Source: an uncultured Lachnospiraceae bacterium (GTDB lineage: Bacteria > Bacillota > Clostridia > Lachnospirales > Lachnospiraceae). Taken from it: a stretch of 7,221 nucleotides of DNA. Position 1 is the first letter of the stretch; every line of letters starts with the position of its first letter. The stretch lies in NCBI GenBank assembly GCA_910580005.1, contig CAJTXH010000130.1:1-7221 (forward strand), written 5' to 3'. Below are positions 1 through 5,118 of the stretch, piece by piece. Position numbers and translations under genes: made by a program. Below the pieces are notes generated by a model. It made no database searches, was not told where the DNA came from, and saw only the letters and a program-made list of their open reading frames with translations.

Positions 1-198
1 CCGTTGCGTGGGTTATCGTAGCGGAAGCGTGCCCCTGTACGGAATATTCTGGCTCCGGCACATAAACCGTCCATTCTTACACAAACACATGATAACTGGA
101 AATTATCTTATGTTCATGGGGTTCATCATGTACAAGAGGTGTGTTTACAGTTTATTCATTCATGCGTTTGTCCTGAAATAATTTCAGTTATCCTATGC
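1..198. other. Left-edge non-coding region of unknown function, with a GC-rich block
   Basis: I see no supportable gene here. Bases 1-60 contain 36 G/C (60%), well above the AT-rich genes to the right. On the plus strand, bases 1-8 can pair with 17-24 (8 bp, two of them G-U) and 29-33 with 57-61 (5 bp, with an inner 3-bp helix 41-43/54-56). On the minus strand a short frame runs from an ATG at 74 to the window edge (starts MDGLCAG, Arg-rich), but it lacks a Shine-Dalgarno site and I do not recognise it. The block could be the end of a structured RNA or of a transferred gene lying to the left. The rest (62-198) is AT-rich and holds the inverted repeat listed separately. Confidence 0.4.
91..192. 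repeat. Imperfect inverted repeat, 15-16 bp arms about 70 bp apart
   Basis: The left arm at 91-106 (GATAACTGGAAATTAT) is the reverse complement of the right arm at 178-192 (ATAATTTCAGTTATC) apart from one extra G. Each arm can also fold locally: 91-95 with 103-107, and 173-178 with 182-187 (CTGAAA, loop TAA, TTTCAG). The local and long-range pairings exclude each other. The element is about 100 bp, lies beyond the operon terminator and holds no open frame of note. A small non-autonomous mobile element or a structured intergenic element would both fit. I see no clear flanking target duplication. Confidence 0.45.
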
Positions 199-230
199 AA
201 AAAAAACAAGCAACTGCCTGTTGCCTGTTT
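199..230 (-). terminator. Intrinsic terminator of the mecA-pgeF operon
   Basis: Read on the minus strand, AAACA (230-226) pairs with TGTTT (208-204) and GCAAC (224-220) with GTTGC (214-210). The arms are separated by one mismatch and close a 5-base loop (219-215). The stem runs directly into an 8-base T tract (206-199). It begins 12 bp after the pgeF stop codon, the expected place for the end of the operon transcript. Confidence 0.85.
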
Positions 231-242
231 CCAAAAATCCTG

Positions 243-1157
243 TTATGTTTCATTTATCATTATAAAACCATTAAGGTTGCCTCTTTTTCCTCCAGACGCC
301 CTGTGCGAAAATAATACCATATTGCTGCAGCAGGTACAGAGACCTGAAATATGTATATTTTCTTTCTTTAACCCAGCAAGAAGAAGCTGGTGGAAGTTAG
401 CTGCCCATAAGTCAAGCTGGTACTTTTTTTCTTTTGTATTTTTACAGTAGAAAATATCCTTCCAGGTGTTTTCAGGATAAGCTTTTTTAATCCTGTTTAT
501 TACATCTCCACTCACTTCGTAACAGCCCTGGCATACCGAAGGGCCAATTATGCATTCTATATCACCAGGAGAACTTCCAAACTGCTCTTCCATCTTTTTT
601 ACAGTTTTGCTGCCAATAAAACCAACTGTCCCCCGCCAGCCTGAATGTGACGAAGCAATAACTTTCTTTACAGGGTCAGCAAAAAAAAGCGGCACACAGT
701 CTGCATAAGAAGTCGCAAGCATAATTCCTGGCACATCTGTTACCATGCCATCTATGCCAGACAGCCTCTTTTCTATTTTTTCACCTGCCGCATATGTTTT
801 ATCAACATACATTACTTTAGTATCATGAACCTGGTCAGATAGTACAAGGTCTTTATAATTTCCATTCATTGCTTTGCACACACGCTTATAATTTTCAATT
901 ACATTTTCTTTATCATCACCTCTGTTAAATCCAAGGTTAAGGCTTGCAAAGCGTCCTTTGCTTACACCGCCAAGCCTTGTAGAAAAACCAAGGCTTAACC
1001 AGCTATGTTTCCTGAAAGGTGTAAACCTTATTAGTGGCACTTCACTGCTGTCATCAACATAACAGGCATTTTCTGCGCCATGCTGGTAATAACACTTGCC
1101 AGCATCTGGTTTTATGCTATCCACAACCCTGTACAGTTCATTTATACCATACAACAT
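243..1157 (-). CDS. pgeF: Peptidoglycan editing factor PgeF / YfiH-LACC1 family multicopper-oxidase-fold protein
   Basis: This 304-residue protein belongs to the YfiH/YlmD/LACC1 (DUF152) family. Family members act on purine nucleosides (phosphorylase, deaminase and related activities), and the E. coli member also prevents misincorporation into peptidoglycan precursors. The protein is cytosolic, with no signal peptide or membrane segment. Diagnostic motifs appear in order: FSTRLGGVS (58-66), SDQVH with H111, DGMVTDVPG (136-144), ADC with C154, HSGWRGT with H171, IGPSVCQGCYEV (204-215) and a C-terminal CTCC...FSHR (274-286). H111, C154 and H171 match the family's zinc-binding/catalytic triad, so it should be active. 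About 50 residues precede the first family motif, which is longer than in compact homologues. The ATG is preceded by AGGGAGGG, which overlaps the yraN stop codon, so the two genes are probably translationally coupled. It is the last gene of the operon. Confidence 0.93.
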   Translation of the reverse strand: MLYGINELYRVVDSIKPDAGKCYYQHGAENACYVDDSSEVPLIRFTPFRKHSWLSLGFSTRLGGVSKGRFASLNLGFNRGDDKENVIENYKRVCKAMNGNYKDLVLSDQVHDTKVMYVDKTYAAGEKIEKRLSGIDGMVTDVPGIMLATSYADCVPLFFADPVKKVIASSHSGWRGTVGFIGSKTVKKMEEQFGSSPGDIECIIGPSVCQGCYEVSGDVINRIKKAYPENTWKDIFYCKNTKEKKYQLDLWAANFHQLLLAGLKKENIHISGLCTCCSNMVLFSHRASGGKRGNLNGFIMINET

Positions 1158-1168
1158 AAAAACCCTCC

Positions 1169-1519
1169 CTAAAAAGCATCCTTTATAAGATGTATCTGGT
1201 TTCCTGTAATTGCAACAATATCAAAACGGCATTGAATTTCCTCTGTCCCATAGTTACGGATAAGAAAATCCAGTGCTGCCTGCCTTATGCGTTGTCTTTT
1301 TATGCCGTTTACAGCACCTTCAGGGCTTCCTGACATAGTGTTCTTCCTGTACTTTACTTCTACAAATACAGTATATCCGTTTTCTTCTGCTATAATATCA
1401 ATTTCGCCATAACGGCAGTAGTAATTCCGTTTTAAAATATTATAGCCCCTGCACTGTAAAAAATCCACAGCTACCTGTTCATATTTTATGCCAGTTTCCC
1501 TTTTATTTATGCTGTCCAC
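1169..1519 (-). CDS. yraN: YraN family protein (UPF0102), PD-(D/E)XK nuclease fold
   Basis: This protein has 116 residues from the GTG at 1519, the usual length for UPF0102/YraN. The motifs are G..YE (10-14), FLQCRGYNILKRNY (20-33), RYGEIDIIA (36-44), VFVEVKYR (51-58), GSPEGAV (64-70) and RFDIV (98-102). E39/D41 and E54-x-K56 form the PD-(D/E)XK-like core of an archaeal Holliday-junction-resolvase type fold. The biochemical role of the family is poorly defined, and a DNA-processing role is inference. The start is uncertain. The Shine-Dalgarno-like GGAAGGGG overlaps the GTG itself, whereas an in-frame ATA at 1510-1508 sits 8 bases downstream of it and would give a protein beginning (I/M)NKRETG, the usual family start. 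The gene lies 23 bp after the ylqH-like gene and 11 bp before pgeF. Confidence 0.9.
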   Translation of the reverse strand: MDSINKRETGIKYEQVAVDFLQCRGYNILKRNYYCRYGEIDIIAEENGYTVFVEVKYRKNTMSGSPEGAVNGIKRQRIRQAALDFLIRNYGTEEIQCRFDIVAITGNQIHLIKDAF

Positions 1520-1542
1520 CCCTTCCGTATGGAAAATGCCTG

Positions 1543-1899
1543 TCAGCGTTTTTTATTATCCATTACTTTGCCTTTTATCTTATCCATGGTATCAACAAAA
1601 ACAAGGACTTCTGCAACAACCTGGTAAAGTTCTGGTGGTATATACTCCCCTATATCAAGTTTTGATAAATCACTTGCAAGCTTTTCATCCTTATGTACAG
1701 GAATATCCTCTTCTTCTGCTTTCTGTATAATTTTATCAGCAAGGTATCCCTTTCCAGTGGCAATAACCTTAGGTGCTTTTTCAGTACGCTGGTATTCAAG
1801 GGCTATTGCTGCCTTGCTGCTGCCCCTGAGGTCATTCCTGCTGTATATTTTCCTGTTTCTGTTATTACTGTTATTATTAGAATTGCTGCCATATGCCAT
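1543..1899 (-). CDS. ylqH: YlqH-like orphan FlhB/EscU C-terminal cytoplasmic domain protein
   Basis: This 118-residue protein matches the C-terminal cytoplasmic domain of the type III export switch protein FlhB, without its membrane part. Family features are AIALEY (31-36), APKVIATGKGYLADKI (42-57), IPVHKDEKLA (66-75) and IGEYIPPELYQVVAEVLVFV (83-102). At the place of the self-cleaving NPTH motif of true FlhB the sequence reads GSSKA (26-30), so no autocleavage is expected. Residues 4-16 are an Asn/Ser-rich stretch. Stand-alone homologues such as B. subtilis YlqH also sit beside rnhB, and YlqH has been reported to substitute partly for the FlhB C-domain. No flagellar gene is visible here, so the role is unknown. 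The ATG at 1899 is preceded by AAAGGTG. A longer frame reaching 2064 only overlaps rnhB and was not used. Confidence 0.85.
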   Translation of the reverse strand: MAYGSNSNNNSNNRNRKIYSRNDLRGSSKAAIALEYQRTEKAPKVIATGKGYLADKIIQKAEEEDIPVHKDEKLASDLSKLDIGEYIPPELYQVVAEVLVFVDTMDKIKGKVMDNKKR

Positions 1900-1933
1900 A
1901 TTGTTACCACACCTTTCATATACAGACAGGAAT

Positions 1934-2692
1934 TTATATAAATTTTTTAATAAATGTCTTCCTGTGCAAAGGGCACGGGCCATATTCCTTAATTGCTTCA
2001 ATATGTGCTTTTGAGCCATATCCTTTATGTGAGGCAAAACCATATACAGGATACATCTGGTCAAAATCCAACATAATCCTGTCCCTTGTAACTTTGGCTA
2101 TTATACTTGCTGCTGCAATGGAAACACTGCAGGCATCACCTTTAATAATGCCAGCCTGCTTATATTTTATCCTGGGTATTGTAACAGCATCCACAAGTAC
2201 CATTCCAGGCTCTTTGCCCATATTTTCTATAGCAGCCTGCATAGCTTCATATGTAGCCTGCAATATATTTATTTCATCTATCCTGCCGGCAGAAACTATT
2301 CCAACACCATATGCAACTGCCTTGCTGGTTATTTCATCATACAATTGTTCCCTTCTGGCGGCAGAAAGCTTTTTTGAGTCATTAAGGTAAAGAATTTCGC
2401 AGTCTGCAGGAAGTATTACTGAACCTGCCACAACAGGGCCTGCCAGCGGGCCTCTCCCTGCCTCGTCAATACCTGCTATATTCTGGTAAGCAGCATATTT
2501 CCTTTCAAAAACTTTCATTGCATCAAGGCGCTTAAGCTCCAAGAGCAGCTTTTCATCTTCACGCCTGGACTTTTCAATTAACTGCCTGACCCCTTTTCTT
2601 TCGTCATCTGCATATAAATCATAAAGTTCTTTTCTTCTGGCATTATCTGCCATATTAAATTCATTACGTATTTCACTAACTGGTTTACCCAT
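1934..2692 (-). CDS. rnhB: Ribonuclease HII
   Basis: RNase HII cuts the RNA strand of RNA-DNA hybrids and starts removal of single ribonucleotides misincorporated in DNA. The 252 residues show AGIDEAGRGPLAGPVVAG (73-90), DSKKLSAARR (105-114), VDAVTIP (167-173), GDACSVSIAAASIIAKVTRD (185-204) and YGFASHKGYG (217-226). D76, E77, D168 and D186 form the metal-binding DEDD set, so the enzyme should be active. The catalytic domain is preceded by about 70 charged, helical residues, as is common in Firmicutes RnhB. I place the start at the ATG at 2692 (MGKPVSEIRNEF) because GGAG lies 7 bases upstream and the family's conserved N-terminus begins there. A frame extension to 2809 runs into the preceding signal peptidase gene and does not resemble RnhB. 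The neighbour order rbgA...rnhB-ylqH matches Bacillus. Confidence 0.95.
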   Translation of the reverse strand: MGKPVSEIRNEFNMADNARRKELYDLYADDERKGVRQLIEKSRREDEKLLLELKRLDAMKVFERKYAAYQNIAGIDEAGRGPLAGPVVAGSVILPADCEILYLNDSKKLSAARREQLYDEITSKAVAYGVGIVSAGRIDEINILQATYEAMQAAIENMGKEPGMVLVDAVTIPRIKYKQAGIIKGDACSVSIAAASIIAKVTRDRIMLDFDQMYPVYGFASHKGYGSKAHIEAIKEYGPCPLHRKTFIKKFI

Positions 2693-2715
2693 ATATTCTC
2701 CAATCCTGGCAGTAA

Positions 2716-2755
2716 AATATACAATATGCCTGCACTGTTTTGCAAAATGTATATT
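2716..2755 (-). repeat. Intercistronic stem-loop between lepB and rnhB
   Basis: AATATACA at 2716-2723 is the exact reverse complement of TGTATATT at 2748-2755, giving an 8-bp AT-rich stem with a 24-base loop. It overlaps the stop codon of the upstream signal peptidase gene. The stem has only one G-C pair, so it is a poor terminator. It could be a minor processing or stability element, or chance. Confidence 0.3.
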
Positions 2756-3542
2756 ATATTTTTTTAATACGTGAAAAAGGCCATATACAGCAGAATGCTT
2801 CGCCTTCAATATCTTTTCTCTTTACCATTCCTACATATGTATATCTGCTGTCTGTACTCATATTCCTATTGTCACCAAGTACAAAATATTCATCCTCTGC
2901 AAGCTGCACAGGTGATTCAGCAATTCCAGGGTCTTCAATTTTTTCATCTGAGTAAATGTCATCATCAAGCTTTTTGCCATTAATGTAAACTGACCCGCCA
3001 ATAATCTGTACAATCTCCCCTGGCAGGCCTATTATACGTTTAATATAATAAAGCTTTTTGCCATCCTTATCCCTGTCAGTTATTGGAAATACTATTACAT
3101 CATAGCGTCCAGGGTCTTCCCAGTAATAAGAAAGCTTCTGTATTATAACAGAATCATGGTTTTTAAGGGCAGGCTCCATTGAACCACCCTCTATTGTTGT
3201 CTGGTGTGCTATATTGGAATTAATAAACATAGACAGGAAAAAAGCGGCAACAATACATGAAACAGCAAGCAAAAAGTTATGAATCAGTTTTTTCCCCTTG
3301 CTTTTTGCACTATTTACTGGGTTTCGCACTTCTGTAACAGGTTCAAATGCTGCCTGTATAATATCCTGTTTTATACTGCTGGTATCAATTTCCTCCATTA
3401 CCTTTTCCCATGAATGGCTGGCATTTGCTGCATTTAATTCATGCAGTCCGCCGAACAGTTCCCCGGCAGTTGTCCCTCCCCTGACAATTTCTAAATTCCT
3501 GCAGGCTTCAAGGCTTTCTTCTATAAGGTTTTCATCATACAT
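2754..3542 (-). CDS. lepB: Signal peptidase I, catalytically intact, with a long cytoplasmic N-terminal extension
   Basis: This S26A signal peptidase removes signal peptides from exported preproteins on the outer face of the membrane. The 262 residues comprise a hydrophilic N-terminal region (1-85), one transmembrane helix (about 88-108) and the catalytic domain. The catalytic boxes are EGGSMEPAL with nucleophile S121, YYIKRIIGLPGE with general base K168, and LGDNRNMSTDSR (222-233). All key residues are present. The extension of about 85 residues before the membrane helix is unusual, since typical enzymes have a short N-tail. It contains an acidic start (MYDENLIEESLEACRNLE) and no domain I recognise. 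The ATG at 3542 is chosen because AAGGGGG lies 7 bases upstream. A longer frame to 3629 overlaps rbgA. It lies 37 bp after rbgA and is a paralogue of the gene at 5091-4483. Confidence 0.93.
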   Translation of the reverse strand: MYDENLIEESLEACRNLEIVRGGTTAGELFGGLHELNAANASHSWEKVMEEIDTSSIKQDIIQAAFEPVTEVRNPVNSAKSKGKKLIHNFLLAVSCIVAAFFLSMFINSNIAHQTTIEGGSMEPALKNHDSVIIQKLSYYWEDPGRYDVIVFPITDRDKDGKKLYYIKRIIGLPGEIVQIIGGSVYINGKKLDDDIYSDEKIEDPGIAESPVQLAEDEYFVLGDNRNMSTDSRYTYVGMVKRKDIEGEAFCCIWPFSRIKKI

Positions 3543-3555
3543 AATAATCCCCCTT

Positions 3556-3571
3556 GCCGTACTTTTACGGC
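3556..3571 (-). repeat. Small hairpin just upstream of the lepB ribosome-binding site
   Basis: On the minus strand GCCGTA (3571-3566) pairs with TACGGC (3561-3556) around a 4-base AAAG loop. The hairpin ends immediately before the AAGGGGG Shine-Dalgarno of the intact lepB gene and lies in the 37-bp gap after rbgA. No T tract follows, so it is not a terminator. It could tune access to the ribosome-binding site or protect an mRNA end. Confidence 0.35.
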
Positions 3572-3579
3572 TCAAATAC

Positions 3580-4425
3580 CTAAGGTGTTTCAAGGGTAAT
3601 TGCACCAAGTTTCCCTGCACGGAAATCATCTATAAGAAGTTTCCCTGCTTTATCTAAATCAGGCTCTGCACCACTTTTAATACATCCCCTGCTGGATGCT
3701 ATAAGCCTTAATATCTCCGCACCACTGCTGGTACTGCCAGCCCCGGTGTTGTAATAGCTGTTAATTGCATCTGGATAATTTTTGCCTAGAAAGTCTATAA
3801 GCATTATGCTTAATTCATATATATTATAAAGTTCATCTTTTATTGCACCAGTAAATGCAAGCCGCATGCCTGACTGCTGGTCTTCAAATTTAGGCCAGAG
3901 TATGCCAGGTGTATCTAAAAGCTCTACATTTTTATTAAGCCTTATCCACTGTTTCCCTTTTGTAACGCCTGGCTTATTGCCAGTTTTAGTACATGCACGT
4001 CCTGCAAAACTGTTAATAAATGTAGACTTTCCTACATTGGGTATGCCTGCAACCATTGCCCTTACAGGCCTGTTAATAATTCCCCTGCGCCTGTCACGCT
4101 CAATTTTCTGGGAACACGCCTCTTGTATTATATTATTAACAGATTTGACACCCTTGCCATTTTTAGAATTCACCTTTGCGGTAAAATAGCCCCTGGATTC
4201 ATAATATCCCACCCATCCATCTGTAACCCTGCTGTCTGCCAGGTCATATTTATTTAAAACCAGAACCCTTGATTTTCCATTGGCAAGAGTGTCAATATCA
4301 GGATTTTTACTACTATATGGCACTCTTGCGTCAACAAGCTCAACAATAACATCTATAAGCTTAATATCTTCCTGCATAGCCTTTTTCGCCTTTGCCATAT
4401 GCCCTGGATACCATTGGAACTGCAT
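3580..4425 (-). CDS. rbgA: Ribosome biogenesis GTPase RbgA (YlqF)
   Basis: RbgA is a circularly permuted GTPase needed for late assembly of the 50S ribosomal subunit. It binds a pre-50S particle and is released on GTP hydrolysis. The 281 residues match the family length. The N-terminus QWYPGHMAKAKK (4-15) contains the conserved H9. The G motifs appear in permuted order: G4 NKYD (58-61), then G1 GIPNVGKST (127-135), G2 threonine in GVTKGKQW (153-160, T155) and G3 DTPG (171-174). A helical C-terminal domain (about 200-281) fits the RNA-binding ANTAR-like tail. GGAG lies about 10 bases before the ATG. It is flanked on both sides by signal peptidase paralogues. The gene order with rnhB and ylqH downstream is that of Bacillus, but rplS is not visible in front of it. 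Confidence 0.96.
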   Translation of the reverse strand: MQFQWYPGHMAKAKKAMQEDIKLIDVIVELVDARVPYSSKNPDIDTLANGKSRVLVLNKYDLADSRVTDGWVGYYESRGYFTAKVNSKNGKGVKSVNNIIQEACSQKIERDRRRGIINRPVRAMVAGIPNVGKSTFINSFAGRACTKTGNKPGVTKGKQWIRLNKNVELLDTPGILWPKFEDQQSGMRLAFTGAIKDELYNIYELSIMLIDFLGKNYPDAINSYYNTGAGSTSSGAEILRLIASSRGCIKSGAEPDLDKAGKLLIDDFRAGKLGAITLETP

Positions 4426-4445
4426 AATATAAATTCTCCATTTCT

Positions 4446-4475
4446 AAAAAACACCTCTTTGCCAAGTGGCGTTTT
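4446..4475 (-). terminator. Terminator-like hairpin between the dead lepB paralogue and rbgA, possible attenuator
   Basis: On the minus strand AAAACGCC (4475-4468) pairs with GGTGTTTT (4455-4448) in an 8-bp stem with one G-U pair. The loop can add CTT/AAG pairing (4466-4464 with 4460-4458). The 3' arm ends in six T residues (4451-4446). It starts 7 bp after the stop codon of the upstream gene and ends 20 bp before the rbgA start. The stem is AT-heavy, so partial read-through to the rest of the operon is more likely than full termination. Confidence 0.45.
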
Positions 4476-4482
4476 GTCATCT

Positions 4483-5091
4483 TTATTGCTCTTTTACACT
4501 GCTGCTGTCTTCACCAAAGCCATTAATATTGTTAATAATTGCAAATGAATTAGTCCTCAGCCATGCTTTGCCAACAATGTTTTTCTTTGGAATATTGCCT
4601 GTATTGGCATTGCGGCTGTCTTCACCTTCATTCCTGTTATCACATAATACAAAATATTCATCTTCGTCAAGGACGACATCTTCGAGCGCAAGCCCACCAT
4701 TTTCCATTGCAGGAAAATTGTATTTTTCTTCAAGTTGTTTTCCGTCAATATACAGATAACCGTCCTCAATTTTAACAGTTTCACCTGGAAGCCCCATTAC
4801 ACGGGCAACTGAATAATAGCTGTGCTCTGAACCATCCTGCTGTATAATAACAACATCATTTCTCTTAATAGAAAAAATGGCATAAGACATTTTGTTGATT
4901 AGCACATCATCCCCGTCTTTAAGGGTCGGGCTCATATAATCTCCAGACACTTTCATTTTTTCCAGCCCATAATGGGTTATGGCATATGCAGCAGTTACAA
5001 CAACAGCAATTTCTATAAGTGTTATTACAATCTGGGCAAGTATTGACTTATATTTTTTCCTGCGGTCTTCCAGATTAAAGTCATATTTCAT
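4483..5091 (-). CDS. lepB: Signal peptidase I paralogue lacking the catalytic Ser and Lys (probable pseudo-enzyme)
   Basis: The 202 residues have the S26A architecture: a short cytoplasmic tail, one transmembrane helix (about 18-40) and an external domain with DGDDVLINK (59-67), RVMGLPGE (97-104), GYLYIDGK (111-118) and EYFVLCDNRNEGEDSR (145-160). Both catalytic positions are changed. The nucleophile site reads GDYMSPTL, with Y52 (codon TAT) instead of Ser. The general-base site reads YYSVARVMG, with A96 (codon GCC) instead of Lys. The GDNR box starts with C150. The frame is otherwise intact and the surrounding motifs are well kept, which argues against simple decay. Inactive homologues with similar losses are known, such as Staphylococcus aureus SpsA next to active SpsB, and streptococcal SipA, which acts in pilus assembly. 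The role here is unknown; a helper or partner for secreted substrates or for the intact paralogue is inference. A GGAG lies 13 bases before the ATG, rather far. Confidence 0.9.
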   Translation of the reverse strand: MKYDFNLEDRRKKYKSILAQIVITLIEIAVVVTAAYAITHYGLEKMKVSGDYMSPTLKDGDDVLINKMSYAIFSIKRNDVVIIQQDGSEHSYYSVARVMGLPGETVKIEDGYLYIDGKQLEEKYNFPAMENGGLALEDVVLDEDEYFVLCDNRNEGEDSRNANTGNIPKKNIVGKAWLRTNSFAIINNINGFGEDSSSVKEQ

Positions 5092-5118
5092 AAAACACTT
5101 TTTTCTCCAATCACTTTA

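Noticed and set aside
1..74. Minus-strand short frame starting MDGLCAG and running off the edge
   Set aside because: It has no ribosome-binding site and no recognisable similarity. I kept it only as a remark in the left-edge region entry.
1..75. Cobalamin-riboswitch-like piece (AGCCAGAATA on the minus strand)
   Set aside because: The resemblance is limited to a few bases. The other conserved elements of that riboswitch are not present upstream on the same strand, and the pairing bias favours the plus strand.
22..450. Open plus-strand frame, with an ATG at 139
   Set aside because: Its right half is antisense to the end of pgeF and passes through the terminator hairpin. The composition (Cys/Phe-rich) and lack of a Shine-Dalgarno site do not support a gene.
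1900..2064. N-terminal extension of the ylqH-like protein
   Set aside because: It lies entirely over the rnhB 3' end in another frame, has no family similarity, and the ATG at 1899 has a Shine-Dalgarno site.
2693..2809. Longer RNase HII start at 2809
   Set aside because: The extra residues overlap the lepB 3' end and do not resemble RnhB. The start at 2692 has GGAG at good spacing.
3543..3629. Longer start for the intact signal peptidase
   Set aside because: It would overlap the end of rbgA. AAGGGGG at proper spacing marks the ATG at 3542.
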